DNA of 64,000 nucleotides from Lepus europaeus. Lineage: Eukaryota; Chordata; Mammalia; Lagomorpha; Leporidae. Within the stretch, counting starts at the first letter, position 1. The number at the start of each line of letters is the position of its first letter. Shown here one piece after another: positions 47,641 to 60,700 of this stretch. The DNA is taken from positions 99,354,448-99,418,447 of the forward strand of contig NC_084835.1 in NCBI RefSeq assembly GCF_033115175.1. Direction: 5' to 3'. A program made the position numbers and the translations under genes. Below the pieces are notes generated by a model. That model searched no databases. It was not told the origin of the DNA and was given only the letters and a program-made list of their open reading frames with translations.

Positions 47641-48888
47641 GTAAGAAGAATTATATGCTGCCATTACCCTAAATCTCTGGTTGCCCATTTAAAATACTAA
47701 TGGTTAAACTCATCATTTGTTGTTGTTGGTGCTGCCACCAGTGCTATTATAGTGATTATTCTATTGCTATTGAATTTAAAGTAAGTAATAGCATCCCTGT
47801 CTTCCCTGGCATATTTGGTTGGATCTTCAATGAGAAAATTTTGGACAAAACTCCTGACTAACAAAGATGAGTAGTATCAATGATTGGGAGAGGCTCAAGT
47901 GATACAGGCTGAGGAGGGCTTAGGTGTGGTTGCCCTCTTAGGGTAGAGAACTCTAGTTCCTTAAAGCTGATGGTGAGAAAGCTCTCATTGAGTGATTTAT
48001 GGGTCTGTACTAGAGAATCATCCTGAAAGGGAGAAGCTCTATATATCCTTCCACCAGACAGTAGCCAATGCGAAGGGAGGAAGTTTCATGCTATTTTGAT
48101 CTTTGCTTATGAAATGTCTAACAAGGCATTGTGTATTGGAAAAGCACTTGACCTTTGAAAGGAGGTATTGTTGTAGGAGTATCCTGTTCACATTGGAATT
48201 GGCCATTCCAGTCTCCTAAATCTTTGCCGTCCCAACTTCCTCAGAGCACTGAGATCAGAAATCATGGTTCAGATTGACTATGGGAGAAACAAAATGGTCA
48301 AAGTGTGGAGATGGTGCCTCATTTTAGATTTGTACATCCCTAACCAAAAGGTGCAGTTCACACAGAATTCCCATCTCTCTCTGGGTAGCCCAGTCTGAGT
48401 TGTGAAAGCAGTTGCTCCAGGATGAAGACTTTTTCCTTTGTATTTTGTTGATATTCAATGGTCATTTGCCTCTTAAACAATATAATCTCATCCAAAGAGA
48501 GGTATGACCTATGCTCGTAACTCTCACAGTAATCTCTATGGCCTTGGAAGGTTGGCTGGAGAACCTTCAATCATGGTAGGTAATCTAACACTGTGATATA
48601 GGTGTGAGGGAGTCATATCATACAGAATAATGAGATCATACAAATGATCAGTTAACTATGGCAACATGAAGGGACCCCCAAAAAACTCTGGACACTAATG
48701 CTCAGGACCCTTCTTGATTGGCATGCATATTGTCACATATCTTTCTTGGGAAAGATAGGCTATCCATTATTTCATTGGGAGATGCCAGCTATGCCTACTG
48801 AGCTTGGAATTTTCTTGAATGCTGACCCATTGATTTCTTTTCTTGACTGACATAATCTTTCTTTTCACTGTCATAAACCATCACTGAG
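47641..48888. other. No assignable feature (about 1.2 kb)
   Basis: Anonymous sequence, no coding pattern. Confidence 0.45.
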
Positions 48889-49185
48889 AGGCTGGTGTTG
48901 TGGTATATTGGAGTAAGCCACAGTTCATGATGCTGGCATCTCATATAAAAGTACCAGTTTGATTCTTGCTTATCTGCTTATGATCCAGCTTCCTGCTAAT
49001 GAACGTAGGAAAGCAGTGGAGAGTTGCTCAAGTCCTTATATTCCTGCCAGCTATGTGGGAGACTTAACTAAAGTTTTTTGCTTCTGACTTAAGCCTGGCC
49101 CAGCCCAGGCTATTGTGGGCATTTACAGAGTGAACCAGATGATGAGAAATCAATTTATTTCTCTCCCCACCTTTAAAAAAACCCT
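48889..49185 (+). mobile_element. Old C-type SINE, plus
   Basis: GGCTGGTGTTGTGGTATATT, GATGCTGGCATCTCATATAA, GATCCAGCTTCCTGCTAATG and an A-rich end. Diverged. Confidence 0.85.
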
Positions 49186-51585
49186 GTAACTACAGGGTTT
49201 GAATATGTTTCAGTGAATGCTAGGGGTACTTGTAGCAAGTTATTGAATCCCAGTGTGATCCTGGGGATTTCTGAACTTGTACTTGGTGCTAGAAGTGTAG
49301 GCAACCTTGAAGAAATCATTTCTTGAACTTTTTACTATAATGTGTCTTTGGTCTAAGAAGGTCTTGATTTAGAGGTGCATGTGCTTTTGTTTGAGCTGCT
49401 TCATTGTCATGTAGTTTAAAAATTTTCCAATTATAAAGAAGCATAATTCATCTTCTTCATCTCTAACACATCCTTGGCTATGCCTAAAGATTGTATTCAG
49501 TTTTTTAAAAAATCACTTCCATTGGAGATTTTTCTACCAAATGGATTATAGGAAAGTCTCCACCTTTAAGGACTTCTTGGTTTGCACTAGAATAGGAGGT
49601 AAATGTTACCATGAGTTTAACAGATTCTAGCAGATTTAGGGACTTAAGAGATTATGAAACATTAGAAGGTTTACCCCTGAAGACATTGTATTTGAGTCTT
49701 GAAAGTGTATGGATGATAAAAAGTTTGTATGTTAATGAAAAGCTTATGTATGCATAAAGCCATGAAATATGAAAAACTGAAGAAAAATAAGTAAATTTAG
49801 AAGTCATCTAAGCAGTGTGATTTCTAAAATGTTGTATGTAGACATGACTCAGGTTTTCCCTGAAGAGTTGGTAGAAGGGTAATGGCTTCCATTGGGAAAA
49901 ATCCATGCAACCCTTTGAGGGCTTCATTAAGAGCCCTCAATTTCTTTGTAGTTCATCTTAGATATGATTTCATTTTTATAAAATTCATTGATAAATACAC
50001 TGATGAAGAAATCCCTCCATCTTTCAGACTTTGTAAGTAACATGGAACCAGTGAAGAGTGCTGAAAAGTGAACAATAGTTGCAAGACTGTGTCTTAGAAG
50101 ATCTATCAGCGATGCATATGATCAGTTGCAGCAGGGCAGCACACTCAGCCACTATTGAAGACTGAGTGAGAAAATAGACTTGAGTGTCCTTGAAAGTTAG
50201 ATGGACTTGTTGGATGTAGCAACTAGAGAACAGGAAGTAGGCAAAGATCATCATGAGGTGAGTGGATAGCTCTGTTCCTGGACTGGAGAGGACAGGGTTC
50301 TGCTCCTCATGAGAGATGACAGATGTCAAGATGAAGTATTAAGAGCAGCAGGAGGAGGGTAGAACTGGGGGATCAAAGTATAACATGCTTAAGTGTACTC
50401 CAGAACGCATTTCAAAGACCAGTGTCTTTAAAGAAATGAGAAAAATTCAACCCAGGGGACAGGTGCTTTAAATTACCTTGAAAGAAGTCTTTTAAATGCA
50501 TTTGAATTGTATTATACATGAAAGATGTCTTACACAGGCATTTAAAAATATTTTAATATGAATGTTAGCACTTAGGGAATTCTTCTTACTTAGATTAATC
50601 TTTATAAAATATTGTTTTGATCATGACAATTCTGTGACTAAAATCTTAGTGACTGTTTTCAGAGATGACAAAATTAGATAAGCTACCTTTCCTGGATTTT
50701 ATTTCTATTGCAATGAGTGTCAATATCAAAAAAAGCAGAACAAAGACTGGTCAAAAGTGTTCCAAATTCCCCTATTTTCTATCAAATGTGACAATATCAA
50801 GGTGTTACCCACACTGCCTCCAGCTTCCCTCTGAAATTCTAATGCTCAAGTTTGTTGAACTTGGTTTCTCCTCTTCATTCACTCTAATTCCCCTTTCTAC
50901 TGTACCTTCTCACTATTTCCCATCCAGGAATGTTCATTGGCCTCTTGGAATGAGAGGCTGAGCTCATGACTGAGATGGTTTTCCCATAGTCACTGTGTGA
51001 ATACAGCCACCCACACCCAAAAGGGCTATTAGTTTCCCCGAGGCAAAAGAAAAATTTACAGCAACCTGTACCTAAGGTGAAAACCCATTAATACATTCTT
51101 TTTTGAGTGAAGAGTTGGAAATCCAAAACACATACATCAAAAAGAGGCCTTTGCCTATGTCGTTCATCTTTCCCCAGTGTGCGAGTGCCAGTAGACATGT
51201 ATAAGAAAAGGAATGGCGATGTGGAAGTACCTTGTTTAAATCTAGCTCTTCTAAGTTCTCCCTTAACTTCCAGATAAGTTTCAGACTCTTCAGTTTGTTG
51301 TAAGAACCAAATAACATACTTGAAAATCTCAGCCATTGGATTTCTCTATTGCCAGTGCCCTCTCACTTCACTTGAAGCTCCAGAATTTTCATGGAGCCAG
51401 TTTTCATGGCTCCATAGCAAAGGAGTCTGAAAGGGGAGAAATAGCATCAATGTCCAACTTCAGGGTGTCAAAGCAAGATCCTAAGTGTGCTACAAAGACA
51501 ACAGACACAAGAACCAAAGTTGAGATTTATAACAGCCAGACTTTTGAACACCAAAAGCTAAGACAACATTTTATCATTAATACCT
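49186..51585. other. Mostly unassigned sequence (about 2.4 kb)
   Basis: No gene recognised. A weak trace of the unnamed ancient repeat may lie at about 50030-50360. Several open frames of 60-100 codons lack recognisable homology. Confidence 0.4.
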
Positions 51586-51889
51586 GGGGCAAGCCTTTAA
51601 CTAGCGGTTAAGACACTGGTTGGGACACCCACATCGCAGAGTGGGGGATGTGAGTACAGTTTTGGCTTTGGCTCCAGAAGCCAGCTTCTTGCTAATGCAG
51701 GCCCTAGGAGGCAGTAGGTGGTAGCAGCAGGAGATGAATTCCTGCCACGTGAGGGAGACTTGGATTCAATTCTTCATTCCTAAATCATGGTTTTGGGCTG
51801 GCTCAGTGAGAGCATTTGGGCAATGAACGAGTGGATGGCGGATCTCTCTGTTTGACCTTCTCTTAGTGTCTTTCAAATAAGTAATAAAA
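51586..51889 (+). mobile_element. Old C-type SINE, plus
   Basis: GGGGCAAGCCTTTAACTAGC, GGTTAAGACACTGGTTGGGA, CCTAGGAGGCAGTAGGTGGT and TTTCAAATAAGTAATAAAAC. Flanks resemble AATACCTGG and AAACACCTGG. Confidence 0.82.
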
Positions 51890-52202
51890 CACCTGGAAGT
51901 TTGAATGGCCAGTCTGCCTTCATCCGATTCTAAATACCAACGTGAGAACATACATGTGATGGTTAAGCATTGCAAGGAAAGCCAAGAAGAGCATTTGTCA
52001 GAAGGCCAGGCCTTGTGAAGCCAAGGTGGAGGTTCACGCTGTGCTGGAGTGAGCTCCAGGACTCATGGCAGCAGAAGCTCATACATTGTTCTGTGTAGGT
52101 CTTCTGTTTATGTCTTTGGAATAGAGACTGCGGGAAACAACTAAAGAGAAAGGATGATGAAGTCCCACTTAGTGATCAATAATCATCAAAAACTCCCAAA
52201 GA

Positions 52203-52510
52203 GGGGTTGGCGCTGTGGCATAGCAGGGAAAGCAGCTGCTTGCAACCCTGGCATCCCATATGAGTGCCAATTTTTGTCCCAGCTGCTCCACTTCTGATCA
52301 AGCGCCCTACTAATGGCCTGAGAAAAGCAGCAGAGGCTGACCCAAGTACTTGGGCCCCAGACATGCATGTGGAAGACTTGGAGGAAACTCTTGGCTCTTA
52401 GCTTTGCCTGACCCAGTCCTGGGCCATTATAGACATCTGGGAAGTGAACTAGGGATGGAAGATCTCTTTCTCTGTAACTCCTTCAAATAAATGATCTTTT
52501 TTCAAAAAAA
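52203..52510 (+). mobile_element. C-type SINE, plus
   Basis: GGGGTTGGCGCTGTGGCATA at the head and CTTCAAATAAATGATC at the tail. Duplication AACTCCCAAAGAG (52190-52202) and AACTCTCAAAGAG (52511-52523). Confidence 0.92.
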
Positions 52511-52523
52511 TAACTCTCAAAGA

Positions 52524-52792
52524 GGGGTCAGCATTTGAAATAGTATTTAAGACACATCCCATATTGTAGTGCCTGGGTTTGAGTCCTTGCTCTGCTTCAG
52601 ATTCTAGGTTCCTGCTAATGTGCAAACTGGGAGGTGGCAGGTGGTGGCTCAAATATTTGAGTCCTTGACACCCATGCAGAAGACCTGGGTTAAGTTTTAT
52701 GCCGGCCTTTGGCGTGGCCCAGCCCTAGCAGTTGCTGGCATTTGGAGAATGAATCAATGGTTGGAAGATCTGTCTTTCAAATAAAAAAATTT
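52524..52792 (+). mobile_element. Old C-type SINE, plus, adjoining the previous one
   Basis: GGGTCAGCATTTGAAATAGT, GTGCCTGGGTTTGAGTCCTT, GGGAGGTGGCAGGTGGTGGC and CTTTCAAATAAAAAAATTTG. The younger SINE at 52203-52510 landed at its 5' edge. Confidence 0.85.
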
Positions 52793-53126
52793 GAAAAATT
52801 TCAAATGAAATTCATTTAAAACAAAATGAAAATAAGTGTATAAAAGCAATTCTCTAGGAGTATCACAGACTGCCTTATTCAATTAAAAAGAAAAGCTATA
52901 ATGCCCAACATTTTTATTGGGGAGGGCCCATGGCCAGTGAAAATAAAGCAGAGTTTACCTATCTTCCCTTGGAACTTGTAGTGGTTCTGTAAATAAGTGG
53001 TGATAGGTGAAAAGTAAGCAGAAGTAGTGAGTTCAAATTCCTGGAAGATCACTTAAAGGAAAGGAGTATTTCCACTTCTTTGCTGTATTGCATGTGGAGA
53101 TAATATTCATAAACATTATGGCATTT

Positions 53127-53640
53127 TTTTAAAGTTTATTTGAAAGAGGGGGAGAGAGAGCAAGAGATCATGCCGATCTGAAGCCAGGAGCCAGGTGCTT
53201 CTTCCTGGTCTCCCATGCAGGTGCAGGGTCCCAAGCACTTGGGCCATCCTCCACTGCTTTCCCAAGCCACAGCAGAGAGCTGGATTGGAAGAGGAACAGC
53301 TGGGACTAGAACTTGACACCCGTATGGGATGCCAGCGCCTCAGGCGGAGGATTAACCAAGTGAGCCACAGCGCCAGCCTTGCAAGAGATCTTTGATTCAC
53401 TGGTTCACTGCCAGTTGGCTGCAACAGCTGGGGCTGGGCCAGGTTGGAGCCAGAAGCTTCATCTGGGTCTCCCACATGGGTGGCAGGTGCCCAAGCACTT
53501 GGGCTATCCTCTGCTGCTTTTCCTAGATGATTAGCAGGGAGCTAGATTGGAAGTGGAGCAGCTGAGGTGCGAACAAGCATCCATTTGGGATGCTGGTGTC
53601 GCAGGCATCAGCTTCACCTGCTATGCCACAACACAGGCTC
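53127..53640 (-). mobile_element. Old C-type SINE, minus, split by another SINE
   Basis: Left piece 53127-53169 (TTTAAAGTTTATTTGAAAGA), right piece 53391-53640 (GATTCACTGGTTCACTGCCA to CTATGCCACAACACAGGC). A younger SINE fragment lies between them. Confidence 0.88.
53170..53380 (-). mobile_element. Younger C-type SINE, minus, lacking its 3' third and tail
   Basis: Starts abruptly at TGCCGATCTGAAGCCAGG and runs to the SINE head, AACCAAGTGAGCCACAGCGC. No poly(A) or CT-rich part is present. It is nevertheless flanked by exact GCAAGAGATC (53160-53169 and 53381-53390). Confidence 0.9.
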
Positions 53641-54309
53641 CAGTATGATGGGATATTGAGAAAGGAATAGCCCTTCCTCTACTGTTGAGTCCTGAACAGC
53701 TGGAATTTATACAAGCTGGGGGAGGGGGGGGGACAAGAGGGAGGAATCTCTGGTCAAGTCACTGTAATTTCAGATCTTTTGTCAAATTTAAACATTAAAA
53801 TTAATTATCTTTAAATCTCACATTGGCCACTAGACAGTTCAAATTCAGGTATCTGGTTTTTCTTTGCTGTACCTTTTTGTACTGTTATAGAATACCTTTT
53901 TACAAAGAAATCAAATATTGCTAAGGTGTGCTATAAGAGTCTAGGCCAATTCCTGGTATGCGAGATGCACTAAAACATTTGTGGAAGGAATGTGTGGAGG
54001 AGACAATGGGTTCAACTGGCAGTTATAGCCCTTCATCCACTGGAAGCTTCATGTAGAGATGAATTTCCCGAAAATGACACAGATGTCCCTACTCACGGAC
54101 ATCCCAGCACCTCTCCAACACACTGGGCTACCCATGCTTGTGTTTCTCTCTTTTGCACCTGCAATTTTAGATTCCATAACAAGCCACACTAGATAGAGGA
54201 GACCAGGTTAGGGGTAAGCCTCCATTGTGCTATCCAGGGGTCCTCTCCAACCAGTTACGTTCTTTAAGCTTGCTTCCTCCTCTGGAGAATGTGCTGGGAT
54301 GGTGACTTT
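53641..54309. other. No assignable feature
   Basis: A G-rich run at 53718-53732, then anonymous sequence. Confidence 0.45.
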
Positions 54310-54490
54310 CAAAGGCACTGCTTCTCAAACATGAACGTGCCCGTGACTCATCTGCAGGTAGTACTGAAGTGCAGATTCTGCTCGAGAAGTTCTGCACAAT
54401 GAGGCCTGAGGTTCAGCATTCTTAACAAGCCCCTGGAGGTATGGGTGGTGCTGGCCCATAGCCCACACTCTGAATAGCAAGGTCCTGCAT
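54310..54490 (+). mobile_element. MER5A-like hAT-Charlie MITE
   Basis: CACTGCTTCTCAAACATGAA at one end, GAGGCCTGAGGTTCAGCATT and TTAACAAGCCCCTGGAGGTA inside, CCCACACTCTGAATAGCAAG at the other end: the pattern of a MER5A-type element. Confidence 0.7.
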
Positions 54491-55985
54491 CACGTGACTG
54501 CCATCTTTTACAGTATTCTGATGGGCCTTCTGTCTCAAGCCAACTGGTTTCACTACATTCCCCTCTCTAGGGACACCAAAATTCTCGGTACACAGGAAAG
54601 TTTAATTGCATGTTTCAACCTTTCTGTCTTTAAGATTGCTAGTGTATTTTAAAATGAAGAAATACCAAAAAGCTTAAAAAACTGGCAAGTTTAAAATATG
54701 AACAATCACATTGAAACTTTTATCACTTAAAAATACAGCACAATAAAAATGTTCCACTTACAAGATGTTTAGAAGATTTATATAATTTCATGGCACACTG
54801 TGGGTGGTTTGATTGAATGTGAATTTAAAGATGTAAAACAAATACTTTGTTTTTAGATCCTGTAAACATATATCCATGAGATTAATACTTTCAGTTGGAA
54901 ATAGCTTTAAATGTCTATGTTGGGATTATTTATGAATCTGAAGCCAGCACCACATGCATTTTTTTTTTCTTCTTAGGATGGGCTCTGCTCATTCAACTTC
55001 AGGATTTCATGAGCAAGACTCCTTTCCTTCATCTTCCTCTGCAGCCTTTTACTTCTATCATTTGGAGATGTTTCTGATGACAGGTTACAGTGCCAATAGT
55101 CTTGCTGTTTCTATAGAGGAAAAGATTTCTGGAAGTTTTCATTGTGCCTACTCAGGTCCCATTTTTTGACAACATGGCCTTGGAAGGAGTATCCTTCTTA
55201 CCACAAATCTATTAGAGACCACAGAGATAAGTTATCACAAACTGTACTGAGAGAGAAGTTTTTGGTATGTCATGAACAAAAATTTCCCCAAAACCAAATA
55301 AACATGTATCTTCACACTCCTCCACCTTTGCTGGTATTAAATGCATCTGCGTATTTATAGGATGCATATAGCTGTTAGAATTGTCTTGTCACTCTCTATG
55401 TGATTAACAAAGACTCAACCCAGTTTTCTGACATTGCTGAGCCCCAGATGCAAGACTGGGAATCGCCCTACTCTAGTGGAAGTTCTTGTATCATTCAGAA
55501 CAGGTACGTGGGTTGCATTTAGTGAGTAAAGGAATTGATGAAGATATGAAATTTCCATGCTGGTAAATGCTGCTCCCAGGGTTCCTCAAGAGACAAACAT
55601 AAATATAGCTTGCTACTGAAAACTAGACCTTCCTCTGTCTAGACTGTGGTGATTCTTAAGAAAGCACTTAGAGACAGGGCTTGGTTGCATCATGATTCCA
55701 TTCTGGGTTAGATACAGGAAGTAGAACCCCTCTTTGTTTTGCCATTGACTAAGTTCTATACCCAAATCAACTTGTTTCTTATATTTGTCATTTTCCCTTA
55801 GAAATTTAGAGCTTGGGATATATCTCTTTAGGCCGCTTCTAACTCCAAGAGCCAGTTGTCTCACTTCACTTGGTTCTTTATCATTTAAAACATTAAATAT
55901 ATCTTGGGTTTTAATATATAATTACTCTAAGTTATTGGCATGCAGGGGTGTGCCAGTAGGTTCATGGAAATGTGTATTTATGAAT
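54491..55985. other. No assignable feature (about 1.5 kb)
   Basis: Anonymous. The T run at 54959-54968 and short open frames carry no recognisable signal. Confidence 0.45.
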
Positions 55986-55987
55986 AA

Positions 55988-56060
55988 CATCTGGGCATAC
56001 AGGGGTGAACCAACAGCCTTGTCTCTCTTTCTCCTGTCTCTCAGATAAATAAAAAATGAA
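55988..56060 (+). mobile_element. SINE 3'-end fragment, plus
   Basis: GGGGTGAACCAACAGCCTTG, a CT-rich stretch and CTCAGATAAATAAAAAATG match only the last 70 bases of a C-type SINE. Confidence 0.65.
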
Positions 56061-57605
56061 TAACTGGACATGGATGACAACTGTTTTTTAAATCAAAAGA
56101 AACCTATACTTCTATTTGCATTGAACTTCTGAAGTGCCCATGTATTTACTTATTTGTTGTTGTGCTTATTCAGTAGTTCAGCCATATATGAATGTTTCAG
56201 TCCCTGGGAGCCTGCAGGGAAGATGGCTGTTTTTAAGGAGGTTACTTTTATTGATTCTTTAATTGCATGGTACCATTCTATTTCAGATATCCTCTTACTT
56301 GAATTTCAGAGTCAGTGAACATTCTCCCCACTCGTAGCATCTTATATGAAACATCCAATGATGCAATTCTTTATAACTGATAGAGATGAGTGTGTAGAAA
56401 TTGAGAAATTTGGTGAAAATATAGGGAACTACTGGGTAAGGAGTGGCAGTAAAGAATGAAAACTCACTGTTCATTTTGCAGAGACAGACACCTATGAGAA
56501 GGTGATACCTATTTCTCAGCCCTCCCTTTGTTGTTTTGTTGAGAAATAATGTTGATTTTTGAGAAGAGTGGTGAAGATTTTTGCTTCTTAGGCGTAACTC
56601 TCTACCTAATGAGAAATAGGATAAAAATAATCATCTGAATGACTTTTAGCTGTCTATTCTAGGACATATTCAGTTTTTCAAACCAGCTTTCATAATAAAA
56701 ATATTTTACTTTGGGTACTATTAGCGCTATCATGTCAAAACAGATTGCTTTCTGTGTCTCCCTCACATGGATATTCAGAGATGACAGAACAGTAGGATGA
56801 GCCATGCTGTGTAGAGTGATGTCCTGGAAGATTCTGGCTGGGTGATGTTGTGATCCTTCCAGCCTTGTTGCTGTCCAGTCAGTGAATGTGGTGGCCCTCA
56901 AAGGGCTTCCTTTGATGTGTTTATTGGAGTTCTGGATGTGAGCCTTAAGGAGGCAGCACCCTTAACATTCAACAGGTAAGGTGACAGCTCAAAGATGGAT
57001 TGTGTGTGGACATTGATTGGTGGAAGCTGTTCCTTGGTCTTCAGACAGCCTCAGAATTTAGGGCCTAAACTGTTGGCAAAATGAATAATATGCTCGTGAT
57101 ATAGTAAGACCAGAATCTCCCTGTGTAAACCACATTTTCTCATACTAATATGGAAGTTGCATGACAAGCTTTTGACAGGGAAAAGCCAGAGAAAAACAAA
57201 GGGGAAGTAATGCCCAACACTAATAGATCCCTTGTGTCTGTTGAGGCTGTTTAATGCCATTGTTGACTTAAATTTCACTTCCTGAAGTCGGGGGTTTTAA
57301 TTTATTGAAGTGCCCCATAGGACCCAGGTTTGCCATATTGGGAAGGGTTTCTCATAACTTTAGGGTTTCCTATGAGAATGGTTTTCATGTAGTTTTCTGC
57401 ATCTGACATTTCAATCTTGGTGAATAGGGAAGAAAGTTCAGTTCCTCAAAAAAAAAAAAAACAAACAAAAAATAACAAAAGAAACAAATGTAGACAGTTC
57501 TATGCCTTTTGCTATTAGAGGTGAGAAGGTAGAATTGTGAAAGGTTTATTATTAAGACTTGTTTTCAAATATCTGTGCTTTTTATGCTTCTGTCCTCTGC
57601 TTTTT
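56061..57605. other. No assignable feature (about 1.5 kb)
   Basis: A14 run at 57448-57461; otherwise anonymous AT-rich sequence. Confidence 0.45.
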
Positions 57606-57611
57606 ATATTA

Positions 57612-57944
57612 TTTTTAAAGACATTTATTTGAAAGAGTTACACAAAGGGAAGGGAGGGAGAGGGACAGAATGAGAATTAGGGAGGATGTGTGTTTCATCT
57701 GCTGGTTCAGTCCCTAACTGGTCACAATAGCTGGAGCTGGACCATGCTGAGGCCAGCAGCCTTGAACTCCATCCTGGTCACCTACGTGAGTAGCAGGGTC
57801 CCAAGTATGCAGGCCGTCTTCTGCTTTCCCAGGCATGTTAGCTGAGAACTGGATCAGAAGTGGAGCAACTGGGAATCAGACCAGCACTCTGTGGGCTGGC
57901 AGCATTGTGGGTGGTGGCTTGACCTACGAAGACACAATGCCAAC
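57612..57944 (-). mobile_element. C-type SINE, minus, older
   Basis: TTTTTAAAGACATTTATTTG at the left, CATCTGCTGGTTCAGTCCC inside, GAAGACACAATGCCAACC at the right. Flanks resemble CCTCTGCTTTT and CCTCTGTTTTC. Confidence 0.86.
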
Positions 57945-59125
57945 CTCTGTTTTCCCTTTATTTAAAGCCCTAGATTATCTGAAGCACAGTGTCCAGCCAT
58001 TATATAAAAATTACGTATCTTGATATAATTTCTTATGGCATTTTAAACGTCATCATTGTAACAGTACTGTTAAGCATTTATTGGCAAAGAGGCCCTGTTT
58101 TCTTTTACTTCTTCTGAGAGGATCTGGAAACCTAACAACCATTTGTTATGACATGTATTTGAATATGATCTCCTTCAAGATTATGACACTTAAAACCTGA
58201 AATGTGGCTGTGTCTGCTAGGGTGAGGTGAAACGTATAGCTAGAAAGTTACAGATATTTTAAAGAAAAGGTGATTGCTTAGTGACATTTAGAGATCGATT
58301 CATTGGCAGCTTGATTTTTCCCTCATGTTTTTATTGCCTTTAAATTTTTTCCTTCAGTTTTCTGATGACGGATCAAGCATGAGCATTTACCTCTATGTTC
58401 TCTGAAAATCTAACTGAAAATAGTTGAAGGATTAACAAAAATTGAAACCTCAAAGGACAAGGAAAACATGAGACAAATAAATCAAATGACTGGACACAGA
58501 GAATATTACAGAGAGGAGGTAAATGCCTTAACGGGCCTTAGATGTAAGTGAGCTGTGGGAGAAGTAGAGATGTCTTGCAGACTCGGAGAAGACCTAGGGA
58601 CTGCTACCTTTTGAAAGTAATAGTGGGGTTGAAGACAGGGTGGGCTGAAAGTCTGGGACGTTAGTAGTTTAGATCCTAAACTCCATCCATCACTCTTCTC
58701 ATCTGGGCTACTTCCCTCCTCAGTCAGAGGTTCAAGGAGTGGAGGTTTACTCTCAGGATGCCTAGACACCCTTAGGAACACATGACATCTGAGGGTAAGG
58801 GTGCCATGTTGATGAATAGACCACATAAGCAGAGGACACTATTGAATGTTCTTAGGAACTCAGAATTCCCAGGTTCCTTCCTTCCGCAGGCTATGGGAGT
58901 AACTGCAGCTACATGAATTCCCTTCATGCATAGAAAGAAATAATCTTTGGAGGGTCTGACTTAAAACAAGAGAAGGTAATTACTGAGAAGTTTCCTGATG
59001 ACCTACTCTTTTACGTGAACAGATAGCCAAGTATCATCAGTCGTGTTTTCAGCAAAGCCAGCTTCATATACTGTAGAAGGCACACACAGGAAACAATCTC
59101 ATTAGGATTCTCACAGATGAGGTGC
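57945..59125. other. No assignable feature (about 1.2 kb)
   Basis: A 106-codon minus-strand frame (58506-58826) shows no recognisable domain. Confidence 0.4.
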
Positions 59126-59129
59126 AGCC

Positions 59130-60260
59130 TCTGACACCCAAACTGGATGCTATTTAAAAGGTACTTTCAGAAGAAACAAAAAGCTTTTGAAAATTAAAAA
59201 TTGCACAGCATGAAAAAAATCAATAGTAGAGTAAAAACAGCTGAGGATATCTTAGGAAGTAGAACAATATTTAACAACACTAACAAAGGTACACATAAAA
59301 AATGTTGAGAAAAGTATAGGGTCATGCTTAGAGGTACACTATCTAGCAAACTGGATCCAGAAATGGAGAAGACAGAAACGGATGAGAGAAAACAAAAAGG
59401 TAAATTACATGGTAATTTTTTTCAGAATGGAAAGTGAGATACTATATTGAAAGGGTCTGCCAGGTACCCAGAAAAATGATGTGACAGTAAACATGTAAGG
59501 TACATCGTGGTGTAATTTCAGAACATGGGGCATGATGTTAAAATCCTAAAAATTAAGAAATGAAAAAACAGGGCCTATGTTGTGGCCTAACTGGTTAAGC
59601 TGCCCCCTTCAACGCCGGCATCCCAGCTGGGTACCAGTTAGGTTCCAGGCTACTCCACTTCTGATTCATTTCCCTGCTATTGCTCCTGAGAAGAGCAGCA
59701 AATGGCTCAAGTCTTTGGGCTCCTGAACTCGCGTGAAAGACCAAGACAAAGCTCTTGGCTTTGCCCTGGCTTAGCCCTGTCTGTTGCGACTGTTTGAAGA
59801 GTAAACCAGTGGATAGATGATCTCTCTCTCTGTGTCTCCCCCCTTTCCTCTGTAACTCTGCCTTTCAAATCTTTTTTTAAAAAAGAAAAAGCAACTACAA
59901 ATGCACCAATAGTTAACAAAAGCAATTGTCAGCAGAGTGTCAAGAGAACGGAACTAAATTTCTCACCACTTAAATAGAGGCAGAAAACAATGGAGAAACA
60001 CTTTGAAATGTGAAAAGGACATTTGAATCTAGACCTTTCTACTCCCAGTCTCCAGTAAGTGAGAAGGCAGGAGAAAGATTTTTTCAAACATGCAAGTTCT
60101 TAAATATCAACAACAAGCAGGCTCTTGTACAGTCCACGTGAGGAAGCTGTTACTACTGTGATCAGTACCTGTGACAGGCACGATAAGCAAGAAATAAACG
60201 TATAGGATGAAATAGGATGGATAAAGGCATTATAAATAGGTGAAAGTCAACAATTCTTAA
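59130..60260 (+). mobile_element. HAL1/old L1 ORF1-like LINE, plus
   Basis: ATGGAGAAGACAGAAACGGA, TATTGAAAGGGTCTGCCAGG, TACCCAGAAAAATGATGTGA, TGTAATTTCAGAACATGGGG and ATGTTAAAATCCTAAAAATT, then after the SINE CAAACATGCAAGTTCTTAAA, follow the order of the ORF1-derived part of HAL1. No intact frame remains. Confidence 0.65.
59571..59890 (+). mobile_element. C-type SINE, plus, inside HAL1
   Basis: GGGCCTATGTTGTGGCCTAA at the head, CAACGCCGGCATCCCAGC, CTGTAACTCTGCCTTTCAAA and an A-rich tail. Confidence 0.88.
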
Positions 60261-60337
60261 ATCCTAATGTAGGCTTTATTTTCTTCACTGCAACCAAGTA
60301 TTTACGGTTGTTCATTAGAATTGAATGTTTTTCTTTC

Positions 60338-60700
60338 CTAAGGTTGGCCTCGTTGGGCTTCAAGAGAGGGCATGCTGGCTATGGGGCAGTATCTTTGCAC
60401 ATTTCTCAGGGGGTGATACTGATGACTCTGAGAGCTGCAGATTCCTGGCTGTTCTGGTCTCAGGGGCAGCACTGTCTGCCTGTGGACTGCAGATGCCAAG
60501 AACTGCTCTGCATCAGAGTAGTCACTGAAATCCACCTCCAGCCTGCTGACTTTGGGGTTACCCTCAGCATCGTGGACAGCCTTCGTTTGGCTTGTGTATT
60601 CATGTACTACTTTTTTATGAAAAAAGGTTGCATCTTTTTGTGCTATCTCAATGAGGTAGCCTAGTGAAAGCAACACCAAACTGGGAAAGAAAACATCAAT
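60338..60700 (-). other. Possible coding remnant with an acceptor-like site, unrecognised
   Basis: A minus-strand frame of 113 codons (60338-60679) includes an acidic stretch, LEVDFSDYSDAEQF. On the minus strand the open region is preceded by a pyrimidine-rich TTTTCTTTCCCAG (60691-60703 complement), a good 3' splice-site match. The plus strand also has a 118-codon frame over the same bases, which weakens the case. I do not recognise the protein. It could be a pseudogene fragment, an exon of an unknown transcript, or chance. Confidence 0.2.
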
